Made by a program: the position numbers and the translations under genes. DNA of 64,000 nucleotides, taken from the NCBI RefSeq assembly GCF_004135345.1, contig NZ_CP035495.1, positions 2,728,001-2,792,000 of the forward strand, written 5' to 3'. The notes beneath the pieces are model-generated. The model searched no databases, was not told the origin of the DNA, and saw only the letters and a program-made list of their open reading frames with translations. The stretch comes from Xylanimonas allomyrinae (lineage in GTDB: Bacteria; Actinomycetota; Actinomycetes; Actinomycetales; Cellulomonadaceae). The first letter of the stretch is position 1; the number at the start of each line of letters is the position of its first letter. Shown here piece after piece: positions 26,839 to 36,602 of the stretch.

Positions 26839-29090
26839 GCCGACGCCCCGACCGTCCCGTGCTCCGCCTCGTAGGCCGCCCACTGGGCCGCGACCTCGCG
26901 CTCGACGTCGGTCATGACCAGCGACTTGGGTGCGAACCGGTACGAGGGCGAGTCGGGCTCCTCCGTGGTGGGCAGCCCGCCCGCACGGACGGCCCGGATG
27001 CCGACCCAGATCGCGACGAGCGCGACCACGATCACCAGCACCGCGAACACGATCGACAACGTGCCCTGCACGGCCGTGTTGCGGATGACGGCGTCCATCG
27101 CCTCGGGCGTGGCCGCCGTGCCGAACGACGTCTCGCCCGCGGCACGCGCCTGCCGGAACGCGCTGTTCTGCGCCCAGTAGCCCAGCGAGGGCACGTCGCT
27201 GAAGATCTTCTGCCACGACGCCGTCATCGTCACCGTGAGGTCCCACACGAGCGGAAGCGCGGGGATCCACGCCCACCGCAGGTGGCCCTTCTTGATGACG
27301 ACGACGGTCACCACCGACAGTGCCATGGCCGCGAGGAGCTGGTTGGCGATGCCGAACAGCGGGAACAGCGTGTTGATGCCGCCCAGCGGGTCGGTCACGC
27401 CCATGAGCAGGATCGCTCCCCACAGCCCGCAGACGACGATCGACGCGATCCACGCCCCGACCCGCCACGACGGGTCGCGGAACCGCTTGAGGCCGCCGCC
27501 CAGGTTGCCCAGGGTGTCGGTCAGCATGAAGCGCGCGACCCGCGTGCCGGCGTCCACGGTGGTGAGGATGAACAGCGCCTCGAACATGATCGCGAAGTGG
27601 TACCAGAACGCCTTGAGCGCTGCCCCGCCGAGGAACGAGTGCAGGATCTCGGCCATGCCGAAGGCGAGCGTGGGCGCGCCGCCGGTGCGGGAGATGATCG
27701 ACTCCTCGCCGACGCTGTCGGCCGCCACCTGGATGGCCTCGGGCGTGATGGGCGTGCCGCCCGTGATGGGCAGGCTGTTGACGTACTCGGCCGCCGACGC
27801 CGGTTCGCCGCCCGTGAGGTTGGCTCCCGCGTTGAGCGTGAAGTACAGGTGCTGGTCGATCGAGACGGCGGTGACCAGCGCCATGATCGCGACGAACGAC
27901 TCGGTGAGCATGCCGCCGTACCCGATGAGGCGAAGCTGGCTCTCCTTCTCGACCAGCTTGGGCGAGGTGCCCGAGGAGATCAGGGCATGGAAGCCGGAGA
28001 GCGCACCGCACGCGATGGTGATGAACAGGAACGGGAACAGCGACCCGGCGAACGCCGGCCCGGTGCCGGTGCGGGCAAACTCCGAGACGGCGGGTGCCTG
28101 GACCGCGGGCTGGGCGACGAGCACCCCGACGGCGAGCAGCACGATGGTGCCGACCTTCATGAACGTCGACAGGTAGTCGCGTGGCGCGAGCAGCAACCAC
28201 ACGGGCAGCACCGAGGCGAGGAACCCGTAGCCCACGATGAGCCACGCGATCGTCGTCTTGTCGAGCGTGAAGAGGTTGGCGCCCCAGGTCGTGTCGGCAA
28301 CCCAGCCGCCGACGACGATGGCCGCGACGAGCAGCACGACGCCGATGACCGACACCTCGGCGACCCGCCCGGGCCGCAGGTAGCGCAGGTACACGCCCAT
28401 GAACAGCGCGATGGGGATGGTCATGCCGACCGAGAACACGCCCCAGGGCGACTCGGCCAGGGCGTTGACGACGACCAGGGCGAGCACGGCGATGATGATG
28501 ATCATGATGACGAAGACGCCGACCAGGCCGGCGACACCGCCGACGCTGCCCAGCTCGTCACGGATCATCTGGCCCAGCGAACGACCCCTGCGCCGCGTGG
28601 ACAGCCACAGCACGAGGTAGTCCTGCACCGCGCCCGCGAGCACGCCGCCGATGATGATCCACAGCGTGCCGGGCAGGTAGCCCATCTGCGCGGCGAGCAC
28701 GGGCCCCACGAGCGGCCCGGCGCCGGCGATCGCGGCGAAGTGGTGGCCGAAGAGGACGCGACGGTCGGTGGGCGCGAAGTCGTGCCCGTTCTCGTGCTGC
28801 TCGGCCGGGGTCGCGCGGTCGTCGCGGGGCCGCACGACCTTGTACTCGATGAGCCGCGCGTAGAACCGGTAGGCGATGACATAGGTGCCGACGGCGGCGA
28901 GGACGAAGTAGGCGGCGTTGACGTCCTCCCCGCGCAGGATGGCGATGAGCGCCCACGCCACGGCGGCGACCACGGCGATGACGGCGAAGAGGACTCTCTT
29001 GCCGGGGGTCATGGGGCGCCGGTCGACGACGGCGACCGGTGGCCGGTCCGGATCGGTTCGGACCAGTTCGACAAGCTCGGGCGAGCGCAC
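26826..29090 (-). CDS. cstA: Carbon starvation protein A (CstA) family transporter
   Basis: A 754-residue polytopic membrane protein of the CstA/BtsT family, which imports pyruvate or small peptides when carbon is short. The GTG at 29090 is supported by aaggagg six bases upstream. The open frame upstream (to 29168) is not family-like. Family blocks are HHFAAIAGAGPLVGPVLAAQ, WIIIGGVLAGAVQDYLVLWL, RRRGRSLGQMIRDELG, PFLFITIACGALSGFHALIS and LLAAMALSVVTVVVIKKG. It forms an operon with ybdD. Whether it carries pyruvate or peptides cannot be told from sequence; the oligopeptide ABC operon lies immediately upstream on the same strand but is separated by a terminator. Confidence 0.95.
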   Translation of the reverse strand: MRSPELVELVRTDPDRPPVAVVDRRPMTPGKRVLFAVIAVVAAVAWALIAILRGEDVNAAYFVLAAVGTYVIAYRFYARLIEYKVVRPRDDRATPAEQHENGHDFAPTDRRVLFGHHFAAIAGAGPLVGPVLAAQMGYLPGTLWIIIGGVLAGAVQDYLVLWLSTRRRGRSLGQMIRDELGSVGGVAGLVGVFVIMIIIIAVLALVVVNALAESPWGVFSVGMTIPIALFMGVYLRYLRPGRVAEVSVIGVVLLVAAIVVGGWVADTTWGANLFTLDKTTIAWLIVGYGFLASVLPVWLLLAPRDYLSTFMKVGTIVLLAVGVLVAQPAVQAPAVSEFARTGTGPAFAGSLFPFLFITIACGALSGFHALISSGTSPKLVEKESQLRLIGYGGMLTESFVAIMALVTAVSIDQHLYFTLNAGANLTGGEPASAAEYVNSLPITGGTPITPEAIQVAADSVGEESIISRTGGAPTLAFGMAEILHSFLGGAALKAFWYHFAIMFEALFILTTVDAGTRVARFMLTDTLGNLGGGLKRFRDPSWRVGAWIASIVVCGLWGAILLMGVTDPLGGINTLFPLFGIANQLLAAMALSVVTVVVIKKGHLRWAWIPALPLVWDLTVTMTASWQKIFSDVPSLGYWAQNSAFRQARAAGETSFGTAATPEAMDAVIRNTAVQGTLSIVFAVLVIVVALVAIWVGIRAVRAGGLPTTEEPDSPSYRFAPKSLVMTDVEREVAAQWAAYEAEHGTVGASAGAR

Positions 29091-29283
29091 GTGGGGCCTC
29101 CTTGCCACAGGTGGTGCCGCGACTCCGGGCGTCGGTGCACGGGGTCGTCGGGCACACACTAGTAGCACCGATTACGTTTTCGCAGCACTTCTCCGCCGGG
29201 GAAGCAAACGTTGGATTTCTTGCGCCGCTGGGCTCGAACGGACCCGAACGGACGCGCCCAGGCCGGAACACGAGGAGCATGCG

Positions 29284-29326
29284 CGAACGGCCCCGCCGCC
29301 TCCTGTGGAGGCAGCGGGGCCGTTCG
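29284..29326 (-). terminator. Terminator hairpin after the peptide ABC operon
   Basis: A 13-bp perfect stem (cgaacggccccgc at 29284-29296, complement at 29314-29326) encloses a smaller cctcc/ggagg hairpin. It lies 47 bases after the stop of the substrate-binding protein gene. Confidence 0.85.
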
Positions 29327-29372
29327 TCCTTCCGAGCGCTGTCAGCCGCGCAGAACCATCAGTTCCGCACGG

Positions 29373-31139
29373 TCACTTCTGCCAGCCGATGTTCTCGGCG
29401 TGCCAGTTGAGGTCCTTGAAGCCCGAGGTCCCGCCCTGGCTGCTCACGCTGAAGTTCGCCAGGCCGGCCTTCGCGGCGACCATCTGCGGGCCGTTGTACA
29501 GCGGGAACGTGCCGTACAGCTTGAGCGCGGCCTTCTCGGCCTTGTTGAGCTGCGCGATCGCCTTCGACGTGTCTTCGATCAGGCCGGCCTTCTTGAACTC
29601 GGTGTCGTTCGCGGGCGTACCGATGTACGTGAAGTTCGAGTCCGAGTCGGAGCAGTAGAGCTGGCAGCCCGAGGTCGAGTAGCCGTAGGGGTCGGAGGCC
29701 GACCAGCCCATGATGAGCATCTCGTACTTTCCGCCGATGACGACGTCGGAGAACTTCGACGGGTCCTGGTTGTCGAGCTGGACGTCGATCCCCGCAGCCT
29801 TGCCCATTGCCTGGACGGCGTTGGCGATGGCGGCCTGGGTCGGCGAGTCGCCGAAGAAGGTGTACTTGATCGACAGGGCCTTGCCGTCCTTCTCGTAGAT
29901 GCCCGTCGACGAGTTCTTCGCGTAGCCCGCGGCCTCGAGCGTCTTGCCCGCGGTCTCGGCCGAGAACGTGGCGTCGGCCGGCATGTTGTCCTCGTATCCT
30001 TCCTGGAACGGGAACATGATCTCCGACCCCAGCGGGTCCTCGTGCCAGTTCAGGCCCTGGAACTTGATCTCCGCGAGCTTCGTCCGGTCGATCGACTGCG
30101 TCAGTGCCTCGCGCACCGCCTGGTCCTTGAGCGCGTCGGCCTTGGTGTTGAGGGTCACGACGGCCGACGACAGCGCGTAGTTCACGCGCACGGTGGTGTT
30201 GTCCATGCCCTGCGCGACCTTGAGACGGTCGGCCGAGGTGACGTCGGTGACGTCGATCTCGCCGTTCTGGAAGGCGTTGATCGAGGCCGACGGGTCCATG
30301 ACCTTGAACTGAATCTTGTCGAGCAGCGGCTTGTCGCCCCACCACTTGTCGTTGGGCACGAAGGTGGCCTGCGTGTCATCGAAGGAGTCGACCTTGAACG
30401 GGCCGGCAGCCCACTCGTTGTGCGGGTTGTTGACCCAGCCCTGCGTGTACGTGTCGACGTCGACGGCCTTCGGGTTCTCCAGGTTGCCGAAGAGAACCTG
30501 GTACGGGTAGAAGGGCTCCGAGAACGTGACGACGGCCTGCTTCGCGTCCTTGCCCTGCTCGACCGACTTGACCTGGTCGTACCCGGTCGTCGACGGCGGG
30601 TTGTAGCCCTCGGTCTGGCCCGACTGCGTCTTCCAGGTCGCTTCGAACGCCGTCCAGTCGATCGGCGTGCCGTCGTTCCAGGTGGCCTTCGGGTTGACGT
30701 CGTAGGTGACGACCAGCGGGTCCTCGGACGTGACCTCGACCTTGGTCAGGTAGTCCGGGTTCGGCGTCGGGTTGCCCGACACGTCGTAGTCCCAGAGCTG
30801 GGGCTGGTAGAGCTGCCACATGTGAGCCATGTAGAGGGTGTTGCCGTCGGTCGAGAACGAGTTCCAGTTCGGGCCGATCTCCGACGTGTCGAGCGTCAGC
30901 GTGCCGCCCTGCTGAAGCGCATCGCGGTCCTGGGTGTTGTCGTAGGCGACTCCGGCCTCAGGCATCGGGTAGTTCGAGCCCATCGTCTTGGCGTCGAAGC
31001 CGGCGGCGGGCTGCTTCGCCGTCGCGTCGTGCTCGCCCGAGTCGGCGTTGTTGCCACCGGAGCTGCACGCCGAGAGCGCGAGCGCCAGGGCGGTGACGAC
31101 GACGGCTGCGCGAGCCGACGTCTTCCGCATGCTCTTCAT
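29373..31139 (-). CDS. Peptide ABC transporter substrate-binding lipoprotein
   Basis: A 588-residue SBP_bac_5 (OppA/DppA-type) binding protein. It has a lipoprotein signal with lipobox LSAC (Cys about 25), followed by a Gly/Ser/Asn linker. The mature protein shows family features: LTLDTSEIGPNWNSFSTDGN near the N-terminus, PKATWNDGTPIDWTAFEATW (the usual W-x-DG-x-P signature), NDKWWGDKPLLDKIQFKVM and a C-terminal MIMGWSASDPYGYS. It captures oligopeptides outside the membrane for the OppB/OppC permeases. The ATG follows the stop codon of the ATPase gene with no gap, and aaggaga provides the ribosome site. Placing the binding-protein gene last in the operon is less common than placing it first. 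Confidence 0.95.
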   Translation of the reverse strand: MKSMRKTSARAAVVVTALALALSACSSGGNNADSGEHDATAKQPAAGFDAKTMGSNYPMPEAGVAYDNTQDRDALQQGGTLTLDTSEIGPNWNSFSTDGNTLYMAHMWQLYQPQLWDYDVSGNPTPNPDYLTKVEVTSEDPLVVTYDVNPKATWNDGTPIDWTAFEATWKTQSGQTEGYNPPSTTGYDQVKSVEQGKDAKQAVVTFSEPFYPYQVLFGNLENPKAVDVDTYTQGWVNNPHNEWAAGPFKVDSFDDTQATFVPNDKWWGDKPLLDKIQFKVMDPSASINAFQNGEIDVTDVTSADRLKVAQGMDNTTVRVNYALSSAVVTLNTKADALKDQAVREALTQSIDRTKLAEIKFQGLNWHEDPLGSEIMFPFQEGYEDNMPADATFSAETAGKTLEAAGYAKNSSTGIYEKDGKALSIKYTFFGDSPTQAAIANAVQAMGKAAGIDVQLDNQDPSKFSDVVIGGKYEMLIMGWSASDPYGYSTSGCQLYCSDSDSNFTYIGTPANDTEFKKAGLIEDTSKAIAQLNKAEKAALKLYGTFPLYNGPQMVAAKAGLANFSVSSQGGTSGFKDLNWHAENIGWQK

Positions 31140-33260
31140 TCAGTTCTCCTTGGGTTCCGGTCCGGGTGAGGACAGCGGGAAGTGACAGGCGGCGGCGTGG
31201 TCCGCGCCTGTCAGCTCAGGAAGCTCGGTGTCGCACCGGCGCTGGTCCGCGGCGGGCAGGATCGCCCGCACCGGGCAGCGACCGGCGAACCGGCATCCCG
31301 TGATCTCCTGCGCGGGGCTGGGCTGGTCGCCCGCGAGCACGATGCGCGTTCTGCTGCGCTCGAGCTGCGGGTCGGGCAGTGGTACCGCCGACAGGAGGGC
31401 CTGGGTGTACGGGTGACGCGGGGCGGTGAAGACCGTCTCCGTGTCGCCCTGCTCCACGACCTGGCCCAGGTACATGACCGCGACGCGCGCGGAGATGTGC
31501 CGGATCACCGACAGGTCGTGGGCGACGAAGAGGAAGGCGACGCCGAGCTGCGCCTGGAGGTCTTCGAGCAGGTTGATGACGCCGGCCTGGATCGAGACGT
31601 CGAGCGCCGAGACGGGCTCGTCGAGCACGACGAGGCGCGGGCTGACGGCGAGCGCCCGCGCGATGGCGATGCGCTGACGCTGACCCCCGGAGAACTGCGA
31701 CGGGAACCTGTCGACGTGGTCGGGGTTGAGGCCCACAAGCCTCATCAGCTCGCCGATGCGCTCGTTGATGCGCGTCTTGGACCAGCCGTGCACCGTCAGC
31801 GGCTCGGCGAGCACGTCGTAGACGGGCAGGCGCGGGTCGAGCGAGCTCATCGGGTCCTGGAACACGATCTGCAGCTCGCGGCGCAGCGCTGCCCGCTCGG
31901 CGCGGGGCAGGCCGTCGAGGTTCTTGCCGAGGACGGCGATGGTGCCGCCCTGCGGCGCCTGGAGCTTCATGATCTCCAGCAGCGTCGTCGTCTTGCCCGA
32001 CCCGGACTCGCCGACCAGTGCGAGCGTCTCGCCCTCGCGCACGTCGAACGTGACGCCGTCGACGGCCTTGACCGTGCCGACGCGGCGGCGCATGAGCCCG
32101 CCCTTCGTGAGCGGGAAGTGCTTTTGCAGGCCGCTGACCTGCAGCACCGGGGCGCGCTCCTCGCGCGGCACGCCGGCGAGCACCGACTCGGCGGCTTCGT
32201 CCACGTGGTAGACGTCCTCGAACGTCAGGTCCCGCTCGGCGATCTCGTCGGCGCGGACGCACGCCGCGAGCTGGTCGTCGCGGCCGGTGACGGGCGCGAG
32301 CGGCGGCTCGGCGGTGCGGCAGCGGTCCTCGGCGAGCGGGCAGCGGGGCGCGAACGGGCACCCCACGGGCAGGTCGACGAGGGACGGCGGGGTGCCCTGG
32401 ATGGGCACGAGGCGGCGGTTCTCGCCGCGGTCGGGGCGCGGGACCGCTCCCAGCAGGCCCATGGTGTACGGCATCGCGGGGCGCGCGTAGAGCTCGTCGA
32501 CCGGTGCCTTCTCGACGGGCCTGCCCGCGTACATCACCAGGACGTCGTCGGCGACGCCGGCCACCACGCCGAGGTCGTGCGTGATCATGACGACCGCGGC
32601 ACCCGTCTCGCGCTGCGCCGTCTTGAGGACGTCGAGCACCTGGGCCTGGATGGTGACGTCGAGGGCCGTCGTCGGCTCGTCCGCGATGATGACGTCGGGG
32701 TTGTTGGCGATGGCGATCGCGATCATGACGCGCTGGCGCATGCCGCCCGAGAACTGGTGCGGGAACGACTTGAGGCGCTCGGCCGGGTTGGGGATGCCGA
32801 CCAGGTCGAGCAGCTCGATCGAGCGCTCGCGCACCTGCCTGCGCGTGAGGTCCTGGTGCAGGTCGAGCGCCTCGGCGAGCTGGTCGCCGATCGAGAACAC
32901 CGGGGTCAGGGCCGAGAGCGGGTCCTGGAAGATCATCGCGAGGTCGTCGCCGCGGTACTTCGACAGCTCGAGCTCGCTGAGCCCGAGCAGCTCGCGGCCC
33001 TTGAGCCGGATCGAGCCCTCGACGCGCGCGTTGCGGTCGAGCAGGCCCATCACGGCCAGGGACGTCACGGACTTGCCGGAGCCCGACTCGCCCACGATGC
33101 CGAGCGTGCGCCCCGGCAGCAGGTCGAAGCTGACGCCACGCACCGCACGCACCGTGCCGGCCTCGGAGGCGAAGCTGACGTGCAGGTCCCGCACCGACAG
33201 CACGGGCTCGCGTGCGACGCCGAGCGGGTCGTGCACGTCCTGGGTCGCGGTCGTGATCAC
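31140..33260 (-). CDS. Peptide ABC transporter, fused double ATPase (OppD-OppF type)
   Basis: A 706-residue protein carrying both nucleotide-binding domains of an oligopeptide importer. Domain 1 (about 20-275) has Walker A GESGSGKS, signature FSGGMRQRVMIAIAIA and Walker B VIIADEPTTALDV. Its C-terminal oligo_HPY region ends in CPFAPRCPLAEDRC. Domain 2 (about 365-620) has GESGSGKTTT, FSGGQRQRIAIARALA and LVVLDEPVSALDV, again followed by a Cys-containing oligo_HPY end. The domains face the cytosol and drive OppB/OppC. The GTG start overlaps the oppC stop by four bases. Both domains have intact catalytic motifs. Confidence 0.95.
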   Translation of the reverse strand: MITTATQDVHDPLGVAREPVLSVRDLHVSFASEAGTVRAVRGVSFDLLPGRTLGIVGESGSGKSVTSLAVMGLLDRNARVEGSIRLKGRELLGLSELELSKYRGDDLAMIFQDPLSALTPVFSIGDQLAEALDLHQDLTRRQVRERSIELLDLVGIPNPAERLKSFPHQFSGGMRQRVMIAIAIANNPDVIIADEPTTALDVTIQAQVLDVLKTAQRETGAAVVMITHDLGVVAGVADDVLVMYAGRPVEKAPVDELYARPAMPYTMGLLGAVPRPDRGENRRLVPIQGTPPSLVDLPVGCPFAPRCPLAEDRCRTAEPPLAPVTGRDDQLAACVRADEIAERDLTFEDVYHVDEAAESVLAGVPREERAPVLQVSGLQKHFPLTKGGLMRRRVGTVKAVDGVTFDVREGETLALVGESGSGKTTTLLEIMKLQAPQGGTIAVLGKNLDGLPRAERAALRRELQIVFQDPMSSLDPRLPVYDVLAEPLTVHGWSKTRINERIGELMRLVGLNPDHVDRFPSQFSGGQRQRIAIARALAVSPRLVVLDEPVSALDVSIQAGVINLLEDLQAQLGVAFLFVAHDLSVIRHISARVAVMYLGQVVEQGDTETVFTAPRHPYTQALLSAVPLPDPQLERSRTRIVLAGDQPSPAQEITGCRFAGRCPVRAILPAADQRRCDTELPELTGADHAAACHFPLSSPGPEPKEN

Positions 33261-34204
33261 GCCTTGCCTCCCGAGCGCGAGTAGGGGTCGATGGCGTCGC
33301 GCAGGCCGTCACCGATGAGCTGCATCGAGAAGGTCAGGGCGACCAGGAAGATCGACGGCGCCAGCAGCACCCACGGCGAGGTGAGCACCACGGACTGCCC
33401 GGCCTGCAGGATCGTGCCCAGCGAGGTGTCGGGCGCCTTGACGCCCAGGCCGAGGAACGACAGCGCCGTCTCGGAGTTCACCGCGCCGACGACGCCGAGC
33501 ACCGTCTGGATGATGAGCACCGACCCCAGGTTGGGGATGAGGTGCCGCCTGATGATCGTGAACGAGCGCACGCCCATGTAGCGGGCGGCATGCACGTAGT
33601 CGAGCTCACGCAGCGACAGCGTGAGGGTGCGCAGCACACGGGCGTAGCCGACCCAGCCGAACGCGGTGAGCGCCAGGGTCAGCACCAGCCATCCGCCCTT
33701 GCCGGACGCCGACCGCGTGATCATCGCGATGAGCAGGAACGACGGGATGACGAGCAGCATGTCGAGGATCCACATGCCGATGCGCTCGACGACGCCCTCG
33801 AAGAACGCGACGGTCGTGCCGATGACCGCCGCCACGAGCGTGATCGCCAGGGACGACAGGATGCCGATGAGCAGCGACCTGCCCAGGCCGCGCGCGACGA
33901 GCGCGAAGACGTCGGAGCCGCCCGTCGTCGTGCCGAACCAGTGCTCGGCGCTGGGCGCCTGGGCGAGCGCGAGGAAGTCGGGCTCGTCGTAGGCCCACTG
34001 CCCGATCATGGGACCGAAGATCGCGAAGAGGACCAGCAGGCCCAGCAGGACGAGGCCCGCCACCGCGGACCTGCGTCGCGCGAACCGCCGCACGATGAGG
34101 GTGGCCCGCCCGGTGCGCCGCAGTCCCGGCTGGTCGCCGCCCTGCTCGTCCGCGACGACCTCGGCCGCGGTGGCCGCCGTGACGGTGAGCTCGGTGTTCG
34201 CCAT
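33257..34204 (-). CDS. Peptide ABC transporter permease (OppC/DppC type)
   Basis: A 315-residue integral membrane permease. The N-terminal ~40 residues are cytosolic, then a helix AGLVLLGLLVLFAIFGPMIG, a periplasmic-side segment with HWFGTTTGGSDVFALVARGL (the OppC signature HxxGTDxxGRDxxS with changes), and five more helices. The binding-protein-dependent transport signature is GWVGYARVLRTLTLSL...EYVHAA-like (here ELDYVHAARYMG). ATG 34204 has gaggagg upstream; the longer frame is not homologous. It pairs with the OppB permease encoded 11 bases upstream. Confidence 0.95.
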   Translation of the reverse strand: MANTELTVTAATAAEVVADEQGGDQPGLRRTGRATLIVRRFARRRSAVAGLVLLGLLVLFAIFGPMIGQWAYDEPDFLALAQAPSAEHWFGTTTGGSDVFALVARGLGRSLLIGILSSLAITLVAAVIGTTVAFFEGVVERIGMWILDMLLVIPSFLLIAMITRSASGKGGWLVLTLALTAFGWVGYARVLRTLTLSLRELDYVHAARYMGVRSFTIIRRHLIPNLGSVLIIQTVLGVVGAVNSETALSFLGLGVKAPDTSLGTILQAGQSVVLTSPWVLLAPSIFLVALTFSMQLIGDGLRDAIDPYSRSGGKA

Positions 34205-34215
34205 GGCCGTCCTCC

Positions 34216-35199
34216 TCAGCTGATCCGGACGCGGGGGTCGAGCCACGACACGGCGACGTCGGCGGCCAGCGCGCCGACGAGCGTGCACGCGCCACCGAAC
34301 GCGGCGATGGCGACCGACGCGTTGATGTCGTTCTGGATGATCGAGGTGATGAAGTACCGGCCCAGCCCGTTGATCGCGAACACCGACTCGGTGATGACCG
34401 CGCCCGTGAAGACGCCCGCGATCGAGAAGGCGACGTTGACCGTCGTCGGGATGAGCGAGGTGCGCAGCGCGTGCTTGCGGATCGCGACGTTGAGCGGCAG
34501 GCCCTTGGCGCGGGCCGTGCGCACGTAGTCGGCGTTCATCGTGTCGAGCAGGTAGGTGCGCTGGGTCAGGTGGTACGTGACGCCGGTGATCACCGTGAGC
34601 ACGATGGTGGGCAGGATGAGGTGCTGCCCCAGGTCGCTGAGCTTGAGCAACCAGTTGTGGCCGTCATAACTATGCAGCCCGGTGACGTAGAACAACCGGA
34701 AGCCGAGCGCCTGGTTGAGGTAGATCGCGCCGATGACGACGAACAGCGCGAGCACCGCCGTCGGGACCACCAGGAAGAACGTCGAGACGCCGCCCAGCAC
34801 ACGGTCCTGCCACTTGTACTGCCGGATCGCCGTGTACACGCCGACGCTGACGCCGATGACGATGCCGAGCACCGTGGCCAGGGTGACGAGCTGGACCGAG
34901 GCGCCGATGCGGGAGCTGATCGCGCCGGCCACCGGCTCCTGCGAGGGGCTCAGGCCCCAGTTCCAGTGCAGGACGATGTTGGTGAGCCAGTTCCAGTACC
35001 GCTCGAAGATGGGCGTCTGGTCGTTGATGTTGGCCGCCGTCAGCGAGGCGTTGATCGACGCCTCCGGTGGCCGGGGGTTGCGCGCCAGGTAGTTGGAGCG
35101 CGGGTCCATGAAGAACGATGCCAAGAAGTAGGTGAACGACGTCGCCAGGAACAGCATGACGATGTAGTTCACGACCCGGCGCAGGAGGAAGCGCGCCAT
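34216..35199 (-). CDS. Peptide ABC transporter permease (OppB/DppB type)
   Basis: A 327-residue membrane permease, first gene of the operon. Six helices are visible. The N-terminus FLLRRVVNYIVMLFLATSFT is the typical OppB start, and the EAA-loop region is NADYVRTARAKGLPLNVAIR. VITESVFAINGLGRYFITSI is the conserved last cytosolic loop. The extracellular segment between helices 1 and 2 is longer than average (about residues 32-95). ATG 35199 has ggagg five bases upstream; a TTG at 35202 is also open. Operon order is oppB, oppC, double ATPase, binding protein. Confidence 0.95.
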   Translation of the reverse strand: MARFLLRRVVNYIVMLFLATSFTYFLASFFMDPRSNYLARNPRPPEASINASLTAANINDQTPIFERYWNWLTNIVLHWNWGLSPSQEPVAGAISSRIGASVQLVTLATVLGIVIGVSVGVYTAIRQYKWQDRVLGGVSTFFLVVPTAVLALFVVIGAIYLNQALGFRLFYVTGLHSYDGHNWLLKLSDLGQHLILPTIVLTVITGVTYHLTQRTYLLDTMNADYVRTARAKGLPLNVAIRKHALRTSLIPTTVNVAFSIAGVFTGAVITESVFAINGLGRYFITSIIQNDINASVAIAAFGGACTLVGALAADVAVSWLDPRVRIS

Positions 35200-35522
35200 C
35201 AAGGCCTCCGGCCTTCCCGGTAGTCCCCGCTGTCGCGGCCCTGATCACACGAGCACATGTCCACCCTCTGAGCAGTTTGCGCTGCGGCCTTGCGGGCCGC
35301 TTAACCGTCTGTTAACAACGCGCCCCCATCGGCCCGAGAAACGTAGTCCGGGCGGACTGGTGCTCCGCGCCACGGCTGGCATTCCCGGATCCTCCCGATG
35401 ACGCACGCGCACGCAGTTCCACGGCATCGAGGCAGCATCGACGCAGGTCAGAGCGACGCTGCCAGTAAAAATTACGATTTGGTCACAATGTCTGATCGTT
35501 TGCACCCTTCTAGACTCCGGGC
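35200..35522. promoter_or_regulatory. Divergent promoter region of the peptide ABC operon and the YdcZ-type gene
   Basis: This 320-base stretch is clearly less G+C-rich than its surroundings. It contains an inverted repeat ttaac-cgtct-gttaa at 35301-35315. On the plus strand, tagact at 35511-35516 is placed as a -10 box seven bases before the ATG at 35523, which would give a leaderless or near-leaderless transcript. No gene is supported here; the 86-codon minus-strand frame has no ribosome site and no protein-like composition. Confidence 0.5.
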
Positions 35523-36587
35523 ATGACCCCCCGCCCCGGCACCGAGCGACCTGGCGGGCGCGAGTCGCTGCTCGGCGTCGCGCTCGCCGTGCTCGGGGGC
35601 GTCGGCGTGGCCGTGCAGAGCCGGCTCAACGGCACGCTCGCCGAGCATCTCGGCTCCGGGTTCGCCGCCGCCGTCGTGTCCTTCGGGTCCGGGCTGGTGG
35701 TGCTCGCGCTCGCACTCGCGCTGTGGCCGCGCTCGCGCGCGGCGCTGCGGCGCGTCGCGTCGGCGCTGCGAGCCTCGGGGCGCACGCACGACGACGCTCC
35801 CCACGCCGCGACACCGCGCCTGCGCTGGTGGGAGTGCGTCGGCGGGGCGGCGGGCGGGTTCTTCGTCGCCACGCAGGGCCTGACCGTGGGCCGGCTCGGG
35901 GTCGCCGTGTTCATCGTCGCGATCGTCGCCGGGCAGTCCGTGAGCTCGCTCGTCGTCGACCGGCTCGGCCTCGCCCCGGGCGGGGTGCGGCCCATCACCG
36001 TGGGACGAGCGCTGGGGCCGGCGCTCACCGTCGTCGCGGTGCTCGTGTCCGTCGGAGACCGGCTCGGGTCGGCGTCCACGCTCGCGCTCGCCGCGCTGCC
36101 CGTGCTCGCGGGCGCGGGATCGGCGTGGCAGCAGGCGGTCAACGGCCGCGTGCGCGCCGTCGCGAGCGACGCCCCCGGCGGGTTCGGCCCGGGCGTCGCC
36201 ACCGCGACGTTCCTCAACTTCCTCGTCGGGACCACCGTGCTGGTCGTCGCCCTCGCGGTGTCCCTCATCGTCTCGGGCGTGCCGTCGGGCCGCTTCCCGG
36301 CGGAGCCGTGGCTGTACGCCGGCGGCGTCGTCGGCATCGGGTTCATCGGGATCTCGGCCGCCGTCGTCCACCGCATCGGCGTGCTCCTGCTGAGCCTGGG
36401 CATGATCGCCGGGCAGATCGTCGGCGCGGTCGCGATCGACGCCGTCACACCCGGGGCGCGGCCCCCCGGGCTCTCCACCTACGCGGGAGCCGGGCTGACG
36501 CTCGTCGCGGTCGCGCTGCCTGCACTGGCCCAGCGCCGACGCGGCGGGGCCGTGCGGCCCCGCCGACGCGTCACGCAGCGGCGATGA
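35523..36587 (+). CDS. DMT-superfamily transporter, YdcZ (DUF606) type, two repeats
   Basis: A 354-residue membrane protein with about ten helices. It consists of two tandem YdcZ halves: residues ~15-165 starting LLGVALAVLGGVGVAVQSRL, and ~185-335 including GSAWQQAVNGRVRAVA. Both halves show the family pattern of an early Gln/Asn in a helix (VAVQSRLNGTLAE; AWQQAVNGRV). GQSVSSLVVDRLGL and GQIVGAVAIDAVTP are the matching helix-end motifs. The substrate is unknown. The promoter is probably the tagact element close to the ATG. Confidence 0.9.
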   Translation: MTPRPGTERPGGRESLLGVALAVLGGVGVAVQSRLNGTLAEHLGSGFAAAVVSFGSGLVVLALALALWPRSRAALRRVASALRASGRTHDDAPHAATPRLRWWECVGGAAGGFFVATQGLTVGRLGVAVFIVAIVAGQSVSSLVVDRLGLAPGGVRPITVGRALGPALTVVAVLVSVGDRLGSASTLALAALPVLAGAGSAWQQAVNGRVRAVASDAPGGFGPGVATATFLNFLVGTTVLVVALAVSLIVSGVPSGRFPAEPWLYAGGVVGIGFIGISAAVVHRIGVLLLSLGMIAGQIVGAVAIDAVTPGARPPGLSTYAGAGLTLVAVALPALAQRRRGGAVRPRRRVTQRR

Positions 36588-36602
36588 CACCAGACTGGGG
36601 AA

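Noticed and set aside
26643-29162. An 839-codon plus-strand open frame opposite cstA
   Set aside because: Arg/Asp/Gly/His-rich shadow composition with no ribosome site; the opposite strand encodes a clear CstA family protein.
35245-35505. An 86-codon minus-strand frame upstream of the peptide ABC operon
   Set aside because: No ribosome site and no coding-like composition, and it covers the AT-richer divergent promoter region.
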